A stretch of 64,000 nucleotides of DNA from contig WACJ01000132.1 in NCBI GenBank assembly GCA_008973525.1, positions 620,001 through 684,000 of the forward strand, read 5' to 3'. The translations under genes and the position numbers were made by a program. Shown piece by piece: positions 44,977 to 56,282 of the stretch (positions within the stretch are counted from its first letter, which is position 1; the number at the start of each line of letters is the position of its first letter). The notes below the pieces were generated by a model. The model did not search any database, was not told the origin of the DNA, and saw only the letters and a list, made by a program, of their open reading frames with translations. This stretch comes from Stenopsyche tienmushanensis. Lineage: Eukaryota > Arthropoda > Insecta > Trichoptera > Stenopsychidae.

Positions 44977-45376
44977 ATCCCACTTCTGACACCAATGAAG
45001 CGTCAGAGCGGGGGCGCTCGTGGTGCAGTCCGCTGGCGGCTCCCTACTCCCCTGTGCTTATCGAGATGGCCACGCTAGTGCACGATTCCGTTCTTCTTTC
45101 GGGTCTTCCTTTCTTAAAAAAGACTTTCTATTCTAGATAACTTTTTATTCAACACGAGAGAAAGATATCTGATTGCGGGAAGGACATCCTCCCGCAGCCA
45201 AGGCTAACCGACGGTATTGCAGGCGCAATGTCCACGCAGCGCCATAGAAGATGGCGCTGTTAAAATAACACTTTGCGCATAAAGAGAGATGGATGATATC
45301 GCTGTTAATCTGGAAAATTAAATCTGTTCAGGTCAACAGCGCCATTGCACGGGAAGGATAATTCATCCACCCTACA
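44977..45376 (-). mobile_element. LTR (381 bp) plus tRNA-Leu primer-binding site
   Basis: Read on the minus strand, the LTR starts TGTAGGGTGGATG at 45376 and ends CGCTTCA at 44996, so it has TG...CA ends. One base further comes TGGTGTCAGAAGTGGGAT (44994-44977), complementary to a eukaryotic tRNA-Leu 3' end including CCA. Inside are the GCGGGAGGATGTCC...CCCGCA core, a GAATAAA polyadenylation signal near 45146, and a GC-rich U5. Internal retrotransposon genes are absent beyond the leader, so this is a broken 5' LTR. Ty3-type and BEL-type cannot be told apart without coding sequence. Confidence 0.75.
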
Positions 45377-46654
45377 GAACGTCTTATTAACAACCCCAAT
45401 AAAAACATTCAGTTTAACACAACGTATATGGATATTCAGCATCGTAAGATCACCATATTGCTTAGAATTCAATATAAACAAATAAACTCTTGCACTGGAT
45501 TTAAACGTTTATTCGCAATATCCAAGATTCGATTCCAGTATTGCATTCAAAGCGACTTCATAAAATTCCAAGAATTCATTTATTACCCTATGATCGATTT
45601 TACGCGATGCCTTATCGCTGCGCATAAATCATGGGACTGATTTTCTTTCGACATACATATCCCTCAATTTTAAAAATATCTCCCTGGAAAAATTGCGCTT
45701 AAAATATTACAAAACGTCACCACCATGAAAGATTTATTACTGATGAGCTCTGGATACGCCCTTGAATTGAAGCGCAAGACCGAGTGCAAAAATAGAACTA
45801 GATAACGAATGAGGCTTTTTCCAGAGACTTTATTCCAGCAGAATATGTGCAAAGATTAGGGATAATGTCTAAAGACTATCTATCTGCAAGGATGAACGCC
45901 CTCCTTTATCGATTTCGTTGTATCTTTGGTTCATTTCATACAGCATTCCGAAAAATGTAACATGGCGTTATGCGGAATACATGAAGTCTATAATTTACGC
46001 CGCTGAATGAACATTATGAAATCTTCGATAAAATCTTTAGAAAATTAGCATAAAGTTTATGTAGCACAAGAGCATACTTTACGACTATTCGAACGAAATT
46101 ACATAAACTTTACAAAAGTTCTTTTCGAACTATTCACATATTGTTCGCTGTTTAAAAGTTAATATCGATAATTTGCGTGCCGGGGTAAAACCATCCATAT
46201 TCTGTCCCTAATGAACTTTGAAACTCATTTTATCTTGAATTTATGGAAAATGAATTTTCACGGGGAAAAATCCAGAGTGAAATTTCAATTAAATTGAAAG
46301 GTCGCAAAAAACTGCAACGTGTCATTTATAAAAATGAGTCGGGATCAGAGGACACAAGCAAATAACATATGAATAAGTTCTGGACATGAAGGATAAACAC
46401 AAAAGGACATGACAGGTAAATATCAGTAGCGTCGCGTTGATTATTTAAAATGTAGCAAATTAAATTCAATTAATTTGTGTTGACTATTCAAATTATAATC
46501 TGAGTAGATTCTTGTTTTGCGCATGGCCACTCGCTGTTTCAAATTGGTTTTAAAAAATCCCACCTCTTTCAGATGAATATGATTGCTTATATTAACTGTT
46601 TTTGAATTTGAAGTTTTATATGTTTAGGGCGCCGAATTAAAATTTGTATGCTTT
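45377..46654. other. 1.3-kb stretch without recognised genes
   Basis: Two 60-70 codon frames (45428-45640, +; 45670-45852, -) show no motif, and I see no repeat termini. Confidence 0.5.
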
Positions 46655-46840
46655 TTATGATTTTTATGACGGGCGCCGGTTTGGTGGTGATGCGCAGGAG
46701 GCGGGAGTCGAGAGAGTTGTTGGTTGGCCTTGACTACGGGAGGACGTCCTTCTCGCAGCCAGATATCTCTCTTTGTCGTGCTGAATAAAAATTTACATAG
46801 AGAAGAGAATATTTTCATTCGACGTCCATCAACCCCCCCT
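46655..46840 (+). repeat. LTR family A, partial copy
   Basis: GGTGGTGATGCGCAGGAGG, ACGGGAGGACGTCCTTCTCG, CTGAATAAAAATTTACATAG and AGAGAATATTTTCATTCGAC align with the copies at 735 and 51372. The region after the polyadenylation signal ends at GACGTCCATCAACC, and the U5 tail is missing. Confidence 0.62.
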
Positions 46841-47966
46841 CCAGTCGTTGAACAAACACTGACAAAAGAAAAATATGCAATCTCATTAACAGATGAAACA
46901 AAATTGACCATCAAAGTTACTCATTAAAAAACGCCATTTTTTCTGGGTACCCGTAATATAATTAATAAAATTATTAAAATATCTATGAATGCATTTTTAA
47001 GAGGACTTTTTCCTTAATAAGAAAATTAAATTGGATTATCACAAGAGCATATCCAATATATCATTTAATCAGGCACTAAGTGCAGATACGATGTCTCATC
47101 ACTTGAACCATGTTGCCATCAACACTTAGGGGTGTCATAAACTGCATGAATCCATGTAATTTGTCTTTAGTCCGCTTGTTGAGCCCTAATCTATTACAGG
47201 GCCGATTGCCATTTGATAATTAAATATGCATTTGAATTTTCCGACCGTTTAAATTCCTCATGACAAGTGAAAAATAAAGCATTTTAACCATTCAGGGGGC
47301 ACGGGTTCAAAAGCCAAAGACCTGCATAAATACTACAATGAATTGTGTTCATGCTCGCTGGGTAGAAAATAGGAGAACCGGGAGGACTTTAAATCATCCC
47401 GAATTATGAAAGCTCGAATCCACTTTGCTAGAATCTCCTAACAATTTTAATTTAACAACTTCAGTCTCAGAGCATGCCACTCGTGGACCGCCCCTGTCAA
47501 ACTGAATTAAAAACTTCGACCAGCGCGCACAAAAAGCAATCAATGCTGCTCGTATGAAATTATAATCTCGAATATATTCCTCGACAATATTCGGAGCATC
47601 GGTGTATTTTTTTGGAAAGCTCTTAACATGGGGAGGGGCTTAGGGGTGGGAAAAAAATGATGTAAATTTGTTCTCGGTCGTATGAAGTTCCGCTGGCAAA
47701 GAGAATTTTTACAGCATAACGCTGAGGAAACGAAATAACCCATAAGAAATTTAAACGACAGTTCTTTGTCGTCTGTATAAATATATTATAGAAATTTGCA
47801 TATATTATAATATAGAATATAGCAAAGAATTGTTTCAATGAACAATTCCATTTGAAGAGCTCCAAATATCTTGGTGCTTGGTTGCTTCCAGATAATTAAA
47901 CAAATTTTCGATGTTTCATATTTTAATCAATATCTTTATAATAAATTCAAAAAAATGCGACTTATA
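46841..47966. other. 1.1-kb stretch without recognised genes
   Basis: Unique-looking sequence. The antiparallel frames at 47540-47865 have no motif. Confidence 0.5.
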
Positions 47967-48186
47967 CGAGGGTCATCCAGAAAGTAAGATTGCAGAGGTT
48001 CCTGTGGCCAGGGGATTTTTTTTGTTTGTTTCGAAGTTGGCATACCTGGTATGTATAAGAGAGCCTAATGATCAGTTTTTTTGACCCTGCGTGTTAATCA
48101 GCCATTTTGTTCAGTCACAGTAAATTCTTCCGATGGAGAGGTCGTCACGCGCTCCCGCCGCTTCCCGTTCATGCAAGATCCACGCG

Positions 48187-48745
48187 GTCGCGCATAGGGA
48201 ATCCAATCTCGGGATCCCGGACAGTTATAGGTGCTCATAAATCCCGGGACTAGTAAACGTAATCCCGAAAAAATCGGGGTTGAAATTTTTATCTAACAAA
48301 AATCGTACAACCGTACCGTACCGGTGATGTATTTACTACACATCGACTCTAATAATAGGAATATCGATATGTAATATAATACATACGGGATTCAGAATTT
48401 TTGTATTCTTCCGTAATATAATTACGAATCACATCAAAGTATTATAGTATATAAGTATTCATCTGCAGCGACAGAAATAAATAATTTGTCGGGAAATCGG
48501 GAATTTTGCGAGTTTCAGTCCGTGTCTCAGCAGAAAAGAATTTTATCAGTCACTTTGATGGTGTTATACGAAAATGGGGGCACACGCGATCATCAACTCG
48601 AACTAGAATTTAAATATCTGATGATGATACCTCAAATGAGTGTGGAGGCTGAGCGTGCATTTTCAGCAGCAAGTTGCCTGGCTTCCAAAATCAGATCTAG
48701 ACTAAATGACAAATTTTGGCTCGGGATTGGATCCCCTAGTCACGA
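48187..48745 (+). mobile_element. hAT element copy 4, nested in the mariner fossil
   Basis: The element runs 48195-48737 (543 bp) between TAGGGAATCCAATCTCGG and CGGGATTGGATCCCCTA. The flanks GTCGCGCA (48187-48194) and GTCACGAA (48738-48745) are an 8-bp target duplication with two differences. Internal blocks are those of copies 1-3. Confidence 0.85.
48575..48715 (+). pseudogene. hAT transposase C-terminal remnant, second copy
   Basis: The segment reads LELEFKYLMMIPQMSVEAER and AFSAASCLASKIRSRLND, the hAT dimerisation region. It is slightly closer to the canonical E-R-x-F-S pattern (ERAFS) than the copy at 2345. The frame extends upstream through noncoding hAT blocks and downstream across the terminal repeat, neither of which is transposase. 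Confidence 0.8.
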
Positions 48746-49159
48746 ATATCCATCAGAGGCTCGTTGAGGTTTATGGTAGTGATGTGATGTGTCGACAACA
48801 TATTACTAAGTGGGTTAGGTTGTTCAGGGAAGGCCCTTTTGATACTCACAACGAGGCAAGAAGTGGAAGATCATCAATGATTTCCGATAAACTTGTAAAA
48901 AAATTTGAAGAACAAGTACAAAATGGCCACCATATGGTACTTGACGACCTTCACGAATAATTTCCTGACATTTCTTGAAGTTTTTTTGTGATATTGCATC
49001 GGAAAAATTTGGTTGGTAAGAAGTTGTATACAAGACGGATACCCAGAATGCTTGCAACGGGAGCACTTACAACTAGTCAGATTAAACTGAAAAATTGTTG
49101 TTTTAAAGCGTATAGCAAAAAAATATTACAAAACTTACATCCCTTATTTTTTATAACCT

Positions 49160-49211
49160 TTTCAAACAGAAGTGTAAATACGGCATGTATTTTTGGCACT
49201 ATCGATAATTA
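49160..49211 (-). repeat. Orphan terminal repeat, matches ends at 56.28 and 56.64 kb
   Basis: Read on the minus strand: TTATCGATAGTGCCAAAAAT, then ACATGCCGTATTTACACTTC. The pair of inverted ends at 56283-56326 and 56585-56638 has the same sequence with three to five changes. No partner end is visible nearby, so it is a solo terminus. Confidence 0.5.
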
Positions 49212-51371
49212 AACGTTACCATTTGGTCACGATTATCTGTACGTTTTTTTAATATTTAACAATCAATCATAACTGAAGCTAAATCTCAAGTATTGTGGAG
49301 AAATAAATAAATAAATATTTTTATTTCACCATACAAAATTATAGGAAAAAAATAGTGATTTCATAGACATCATATAGGAAAAATTAATTTATAATACCCA
49401 AGGCAAAAATACATTTTATGTCTACAGTGTCATGATTTGGATTATTATATATTCTTAATATCTATATTTAACCAAAAAAATAATGCGAAGTATATTAAAT
49501 CATAAAGATGCTTTAAGCATGCTGTTCATGCAAAATTAGAAGATGCACCATTAAATCGCGTTTAGTACAATCGTTACAAAAATTTTATCGGTTTTTTAAC
49601 GATCCTCCCCTTTTTATATTTGTTATTTCAACTGAATCGGCAAAAATGTCATTGGCCGAAATAAAATTACACAGCACAGTATAAATGGATTTGCGAAAAC
49701 TCATCAAGCTCTATTTGGATGACAATTATGAACGGCAAAAAAACTGATTATTTAAACAGAGTGTTTTTCCAAATGAAACGATCAAATTTATCTATTTATA
49801 TTCAGCACCGATAATAATTGATAGAACAGAGGTGGGTATTGAATTTTCCCAAATTAGAGGGTCCGGAAATTGCTTCGATATGAACAGGAATTTTCTCACA
49901 CCCCAATCCTCAGCGATATTCAAGCGGACATTCTTATGCTTATAATTAAAAGTTACGAAATTATTTTTTTGTTGTTGTTGTTGGTGATTGTTTAAATTAT
50001 ATGTTGTATTGTCATTTTGGGAAGCCTAAAACAATCGCGCACCTCGGTTTTTGCCATTTTGGCAATTTGGTTAAATAACGTGTCTCCGGGGTGTTAAAAG
50101 GCTGTAGCGACTCCGTACCAGTTGGTTGTGTGCCAACTTTTCCTGGATTCTTAATATAATGATAGTATCTGCGAACAATTTCATGAGAAATTTCTGATTT
50201 TTTTTCAGCAACAACGTTAAAAGCTTTCGCAAAAAGTGACATTCGCAAATAAAATATTTTTTGCGGGTTACACTGTCGGAAATGTTCTGTCCGTTCAGTC
50301 ATTTCTATTCGTTAATATATTGTATCATACATTTGCTTCGACGATTTATTATCTATGTTAAATTGAATTTAGATATAATTTACAACGAATATTAGTCCAT
50401 TTTTAGATTTAAATTGATATCGAACGGATATAAAATAGCATTAAAATAATTCCGTTCCGGTTCTTAGATGCGAAAGACCAACAATAGTACTCGAAAGTGT
50501 TATATGATGCTACGTAAAAAGACATTCAGCATCAATTTATTCCGATAAAGTTTGCCTCAGAATTGTTGGACTTTGAGCTTTTACAAAGACTACCAATGCT
50601 GCTGGCAAAAGTTCTTCGAACTTTGCGATCGGAAAAACTAGATCGTTATTGTTTTCGGTCAACTGAGCCAAGGAACCATTTTCAGAACTCAAAAAAAATC
50701 TATTCTGGAAAAGTTCTCATCCTGCCGAACGTCCCAAATCCAATTAAATTCATTTTTTAACAACATTCTGAACGTCTCAATGGATGTTGATTTTCAGCTC
50801 TGTATTTGATCTATTTATTTAGCTGGCGAGCCCTTGAGCTTTCTCTGCCCTCGATCATAAATTTCTTTGCACAAGCAAGTTTCAAATTTCCTTTAGTTTC
50901 ACATTACCTCCAAGATTCGTGGCAATAAGCCCATTTGTGTGTTTATTTTGAATTTGCTCTCGCTGCTTTAAGAACTCTTATCAAAGTGGCTAGGGGACTA
51001 ATATAGTACCTAGATTCTGAGCGAATATGGTAAATAGGAGAATAAGTCTTAATGGCTTGTGGTAATCGGGCGTTTGGTCTTGAAATGCATTTCAATATTT
51101 AAAATGGCAATTAAAAGAAAATATATTTATAAAATTTAAGCGAAGAAACAACTTAACGTAAAATTGCTTGCCTGAGAGCCTTTTCATTAAATCATCCCCC
51201 TGTGTAGCTGTCTAAAACAGCTGCATTCAAACTTATTTTAAAATAACTTATTGAATATACATAAAATAACTAACTTTAAATTAATTAAAATTAAGGAAAA
51301 TAAAATTTATTTGGAAAAAGACTTTTTTGAATGTTGCTTGAAAGTCCGGCAAATATGATTCGTAAATACTA
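49212..51371. other. 2.2-kb stretch without recognised genes
   Basis: A short (TTG)n run lies at 49970-49984. A 96-codon minus frame (50012-50302) and a 65-codon plus frame (50563-50760) have no motif. Confidence 0.45.
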
Positions 51372-51645
51372 TATGACTTTCTTCTCTAGATATATTTTTA
51401 TTCAACACGACAGAGAAAGAGAATTGGCTGCGGGAAGGACGTCCTTCCGCATCCATGGCTAACTGATGACTCCTCCCGATTCCAACCTCGTGCGCATCTC
51501 CACCCAACTGGCAACAGTGCACGCACATCGGTCGGTATTGCAGGCGCAATGTGCTCACAGCGTCACAGAAGATGCGCTGTTAAATAACATATTGCGCCTA
51601 AAGAGATACGGTAATTGTTGCCGTTAATCTGGGGAGAGAAATCTG
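51372..51645 (-). repeat. LTR family A, partial copy (minus)
   Basis: On the minus strand: CAGCGCATCTTCTGTGACGC, CATTGCGCCTGCAATACCG, GGAAGGACGTCCTTCCCGCA and GTTGAATAAAAATATATCTA, in the same order as the copy at 44996-45376. It stops after the AGAGAAGAAAG word that follows the polyadenylation signal. Confidence 0.65.
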
Positions 51646-51750
51646 AAACAATACGCAAAAATATCCGCAATCTTTTTTTGTTTAGAATTCATTGAAAACA
51701 CGTTCATAATTTGAAACATAGAGTGACCACAAAAAGACAAGAAGATTATA

Positions 51751-51845
51751 ATATGTTATTTTAAAAGCGCCATCTTCTGTGACACTGCGGTAAGAGTCGT
51801 CAATTAGCCTTGACTCTAGGAAGACGTCCTTCCCGCAGCCAGATT
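51751..51845 (+). repeat. LTR family A, short copy facing the preceding one
   Basis: GCGCCATCTTCTGTGACACT, TTAGCCTTGACTC and GAAGACGTCCTTCCCGCAGC match the same LTR. It lies 105 bp from the copy on the other strand, so the two could fold back on each other. Confidence 0.6.
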
Positions 51846-52197
51846 TATTTTTTAATATTCTTACCCATTTGTAATCAATACATAAATAGTTTGGAAAAGT
51901 TTTATCGTTTTGAGTTATTAATAGTTGCTCTTGCAAAATTTGTATTTAATTATGTTTGGGGGACTCATTGTGTATCAAAATACGAAATTGTCTGCAAATA
52001 GTGCATTTCTTTAATGTCAGAGTTTAAAGCTAACAATGCCAGTTGATTGAGACTAATTCTCAGACGCTTTTCAAGTTTCACATGACATCTTAAAATAAAT
52101 TTACTTACGTGTGATCGTCGTATAAATATTTAGGTATTTCTTGTAGTTCTAAAAATAGCGTAAATATTATAGAACATATAAAAAACGGAACTCTGAG
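51846..52197. other. Short AT-rich spacer, nothing recognised
   Basis: It includes a 63-codon frame that starts inside the LTR fragment and is compositional. Nothing else was seen. Confidence 0.45.
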
Positions 52198-52572
52198 GTG
52201 AAATCGGTTAGGCCTGACCTACACTCCGTCCATACTGAAATGGCTTCCCGATGCTCGCATTCGCTCACGATCTTACAAGGCGTTCAACCCTCCACACCCA
52301 TCGTGGGGATGAGAATCACGAAACATGCGAAAACACAAATACGCCCTCCCAATACAACCACTAGACAGTGTGACCACTATCGTATGTACGATGTGTATCG
52401 CGATCGTAAACCTCCAACTAAACCGCGATCCCCGACCGCCCCAAAACCGCCCCAAGACCGCCGAAGAAGAATTAGAACGAAATTAAATCGAATCCGATTA
52501 AGACATATTCGGGGGAATAGTGGACGTGATCGAATTACACGAGAGACGAGCTTTAAGCTTCGAATGTATTAA
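52198..52572 (+). other. GC-richer block with a 124-codon Arg/Pro-rich frame
   Basis: The frame encodes a basic peptide with KPPTKPRSPTAPKPPQDRRR and a run of Arg, Lys and Ile after it. There is no cysteine pattern, membrane segment or domain I recognise. The core CCCCGACCGCCCCAAAACCG (52430-52449) is repeated exactly at 60799-60818, outside any similar frame. That argues the DNA word, and not the peptide, may be what is conserved. It could be an exon piece, a noncoding element or a repeat remnant. Confidence 0.25.
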
Positions 52573-52985
52573 AAGCTCAATTTGCAAGGAGATCCATTGA
52601 AACTCGCAATAAAGGCGTGGCTATCTCCACTTTTATTCAAGTTTTCCCCTCGTTTTTATTCACGGTTGTTCTTCTAGTATATCTTAGATCTAACTTATTG
52701 TTATGATCTTCAAAGTGTCTTCAGACAGAATATTTAAGACGTAAGTTGAAACAATGCTTCGCAAGCTAAGAAGGTAAGGCCTCCTGGGGAGCCATTGAGC
52801 TTTGGTCAATATATTAAAAAATATTTTGATATTTGAAATATAAATTTGAAGCCATAAAATTTTTAATGCAATCTTCTTAAACAGATGTGCTTAAAAAGCA
52901 TTTTTTTGATTCATTCTTAGTAATAAAACCTTAAATTACAAAGTTTTCTTGTTGATTTTATATATTGCATTTTTCCCCCATTTAT
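52573..52985. other. Spacer, nothing recognised
   Basis: AT-rich DNA between the GC-richer frame and the deleted mariner. No feature was noted. Confidence 0.45.
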
Positions 52986-53650
52986 TAGGGTGTCCCATAA
53001 GTTTCTTTCGTTTTTGTATTAAGATAAAAACAAATAATAATTTGTATTACATCAAAGTTTATTGAATAATATATGATCCATTATATTGATGGCAATGTCT
53101 GGAGAGTATGGAGGATGAAGTAAAACATCCCAGTCAAATTATAATAATTTATTTCTGACGAGCAAAGACACATGAGACCTGGCGTTATCGTAATGAAAAA
53201 CAAGGCTTCGTCTGTTCGCTAATTCTGGTCGTTATCTGGCAATTGCATCCTTTAGATTGTCTATTTGGAAACAATATTTTGTTGAAATGATTGTTTTACC
53301 TTGCTGAAGTAGCTCATAATAAAGTACCTCCTTCCAGTCCCACCAAATGCATAGAAAACTTTTTTTGGATGTAGGCCAGGTTTAGCTACAGTTAAAGCTA
53401 CTGTACCCTTGGTCTAAGACCGTTTACATTGGATATTCTCATAGAGTATCCAACTTTCATCTCCAGTGACAGAGGAAGCCACAAATCTGAACGATTGATG
53501 TAGCTCAATTTTGTCATATGATTGTGGACAGATTTTCGTGGAATTTCTAACTTGTTAGCTATTTCGCGAACAGTAAATCGCTGGTTTTCTTCAACCATGG
53601 CTATGATTAGATCTGTGTTCATTTGCGAAAGAAACTTATGGGACGACTTA
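52986..53650 (-). mobile_element. Mariner element, internal-deletion derivative (661 bp)
   Basis: TA at 52986-52987 and 53649-53650 flanks the element (52988-53648). The ends GGGTGTCCCATAAGTTTCTT and, inverted, AGTCGTCCCATAAGTTTCTT are followed by TCG. The transposase on the minus strand retains both N- and C-terminal parts with the middle removed. The terminal repeats have about 4 mismatches in 24. Confidence 0.9.
53090..53622 (-). pseudogene. Mariner transposase with central deletion
   Basis: The N-terminal part opens MNTDLIIAMVEENQRFTVRE and continues IANKLEIPRKSVHNHM with TKLSYINRSDLWLP, the second helix-turn-helix and linker. After a gap and frame breaks, WDWKEVLYYELLQQGKTI, FHYDNARSHVS (second catalytic aspartate) and HPPYSPDIA (start of the third-acid block) follow. 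Sequence after SPDIA has lost the SDYHLF residues. The motifs fit a DD34D mariner of the SETMAR-like group. It is dead by deletion and stops. Confidence 0.88.
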
Positions 53651-54293
53651 ACATTAACATAAGTTAGCAGCTAAACGATGAGGATATGTTTGTGTAATAT
53701 ATAATAAAATAGGCGCACTACGTGAGAGACGGCGTGTTATAAATGATTTGCACTCTTTTTTCGATCAGCTGCCGGTTAGAGTTTCACTTTTCGTGACGTT
53801 CAAGCCAATCTGCCCTTCCACATCTATATAAGTTTCTTGATCAAACAACTCAATTTATATAGCCGTATATGTAGTATTTTAGAGATACAAATTTGTTTAA
53901 ATATAATAAATTTATCACCAAATCAAAGATGATCGAATAATATTGAAAATATGTTGCTTTAGGTTGATCTTTTAGTATTTTTTTTAAGTCGGATCTGTTA
54001 TTAAATGCTTAAATATGTTCGTAATCTTGTGTATGTAATCTAAGCTATTTTTTAGTATTGCGTGTTGAATTAAAATGATCTATATTTTATGTGTCTCGAC
54101 CTTTTGAATAATTGAAGAGCGTTTACCTTTTGTCCCCAAGATGTCTTTGGGTGGGTTTTAATTATTTTATTTTGAGGAAGTGAAATGTTTTAAGATTTGG
54201 AATTGTTAGCTTTAAAAAAAAGGGGTCGGCATCAGTCGCTTAAGGCTAGTGTTAATAGTAAATCAGGGTAAGTTTCAATTGAGTTGGGTTCTT
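53651..54293. other. Spacer before the GC island, with a TATA-like word
   Basis: A TATATAA word at 53825-53831 sits about 0.5 kb upstream of the GC island. It is too common in AT-rich DNA to call a promoter. Confidence 0.3.
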
Positions 54294-54872
54294 TTAATGT
54301 GATTGTAGTGTGTTTCTTTGGAAACGCCCTGTACGTGGTGTATTGAAACCAGAATAAGAAGGCGCATAGTTTCGTCTCTGTCTAGTGACAGAGGGTTGAC
54401 GGACGAAGGGCGGAATGGTGGAAGGGCGGAGGAATACCTCCGTGACAGCAGTCGACTCTGGGTCGCCGCGGAGGGCGGTCGTTCGCCGCGCCCTCTCCCT
54501 CGCCCACATTATGAACCGCTCGGCCCCATCATGCTGAACCGGAAACCGGATCCATCTGGACGCGTAAATTCTAGTGATGTGCTCAAACCACCGTCGGTCG
54601 TAAGGGGGCGCCACGTGCCGCCATTGCTCGCCCCCTTCGCACGCTATTATCGCCCCATTAGTACAAATCCCGGCTTTATTTTTTCGAATTCGTCCTGGAC
54701 GAGGATCCTCCGCTGCCCTTTTGGCATGTGGCAAGTGTGGCTCGTGTGTCCATCTTTTCGCCGGTGCGGTGACGGTTTTTGCGTACAGGTGGCAAAAATA
54801 GAACCTCGGGTACCTGTGGAGCTTGAAACGGTTCAGGAAATTCGGCACATTAAGGACGAGGCTTATTCCTAA
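54294..54872 (+). other. GC island open for 184 codons on both strands
   Basis: Plus frame 54318-54872 and minus frame 54294-54848 are both uninterrupted. CpG-rich words (GGTCGCCGCGGAGGGC, GCGCCACGTGCCGCC) are frequent. On the plus strand a 3' splice-like site, TTTTTGCGTACAG, ends near 54788. The next 27 codons, VAKIEPRVPVELETVQEIRH and a short acidic tail to a TAA, look more protein-like than the rest. Neither full translation has a known motif. It may be an exon, a CpG-rich promoter or first-exon region, or a repeat fragment. Confidence 0.35.
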
Positions 54873-56282
54873 TTCTGGTACCTGGATTTCGGTCCTGAAA
54901 TATTCATTCAGATGCTGTAATCGTGCAGAGCGATATGATTGAAATTAATAATATATAAATAAATCATCCCTTAAATCGAATACATAACCTCCATATTATA
55001 TTAATATCCCGATAAACATTCATATATCGTACAAATGTGTGCCTTTACAAAATTATAAATATCTCTAAATTAATGGAAAATACTTAATAAATCATGCAAA
55101 TGTGATATTCAAATTTAAAATATTTATTGTCGATGTATCGAATTCAGAACGCATCCCTGTGTGTTTGTACGTCAAAATTTTCCATGCGTATGAAAAATTA
55201 ATTTTCACGAAGGAAACGCCCTTAACAACAAATTAATTAAAACGACAGCTCATCGTGAAGGTCTTCGTCAAATATTCGACATACAAAGTTTCGTCTTCCA
55301 ATCCTCATAATTTATTCACGATTCTGTCACTGTGACCTTGTGGGACCTCAATCGCAGTATTTCTCCCCCACACGTCAATTAATAACAACCCTTAATTTAT
55401 AGGGCGCTATTTATCTGCATTCGCGTCGAATTCACGTGCTCTAAAAAATCGCAATAAATTCCCAAATAATTAAAACTACAATTAAAAAAAACACAATATC
55501 CCGTATGCTGTCAGATAATACCGAATTTGTTTGTGCTCTCGAAATTATGACTCGAATTTACGTCACGCAAAGCTGTAAATTCACTCGGCAAGCCGAATTT
55601 CAGAACAATAATATCTATGCATAAATTATGTGCCATATACGAGAGTATACGATATTTCATCCCCTAAACGAAAAATATCGTTTCCATCCTGTTTAATATG
55701 AGTGCTATGTATTTTTGTAGAAAAGGGGCGTATCCCTCAGTAGAAGAAGCTTTCAGAAAAAACCCTTAGAAGTAGAACGACGCAGACGGGGAGCTTTCGC
55801 ATAAAGATTCGCGGAAGTCGATTAGAGATGTATCTTAATTCGTAAAAGCTCACATTTGTATATATATAATATAAATCAGTGGAATTTTTTTTGATTTTTT
55901 TTATATAGTAAAATTAATATAAATTAAGGAAAAATGATAAAAAATCACCACAAATTATAATAGATGTTAATGTCGACAACGAGTAAAAAGTTTTAAAAAA
56001 TGTTCACGGAATGAATAGAATCAACATTGACGACACGTGCGTTCCTATAAGGTAAACACTCTTAACATATTCCTCGGTTACAATCCAAGAACTCATTAGC
56101 ATATATCTTTTTTCTTTGAAAATTTGCTTTCGTTCCGACGAAAATCATACATCTCGGAAATTTGGACGCAATTCGTCGTGCGAATATCAATTCTACGCCC
56201 ACTTTTGTATGGCAAGGGATGAAAATATGCTTCACAAAGGGCACGTCAAACGATTTATAAAATGCATAGATGATCGTCTTAT
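54873..56282. other. 1.4-kb stretch without recognised genes
   Basis: AT-rich unique-looking DNA with no frame or repeat of note. The 70-codon frame at 56116-56328 ends inside the terminal repeat that follows. Confidence 0.5.

Larger units (their letters stand above)
48133..49050 (+). pseudogene. Mariner transposase N-terminal part, split by the hAT insertion
   Basis: Before the insertion the frame reads MERSSRAPAASRSCKIHAVA. After it comes TNIHQRLVEVYGSDVMC, HITKWVRLFREG, ARSGRSSMISDKLVKK and, after a stop, FPDIS and RIPRML. This is the tandem helix-turn-helix DNA-binding half of a mariner transposase, including the WVRxF block, a GRP(GRS)S hinge and the start of the linker. The catalytic domain is absent. 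The gap in homology across the insertion is about the size expected for a simple insertion plus minor decay. Confidence 0.85.
47967..49060 (+). mobile_element. Mariner fossil interrupted by a hAT element
   Basis: The left terminus, after TA (47965-47966), reads CGAGGGTCATCCAGAAAGTA, a common mariner end. A transposase start follows at 48133, is split by the hAT element (48195-48737), and resumes on the far side. No right terminus is visible, so the 3' half is lost near 49060-49150. Confidence 0.8.

Noticed and set aside
53821..53840. TATATAA word as a core promoter
   Set aside because: Such words are frequent in AT-rich DNA. No initiator or downstream gene supports it.
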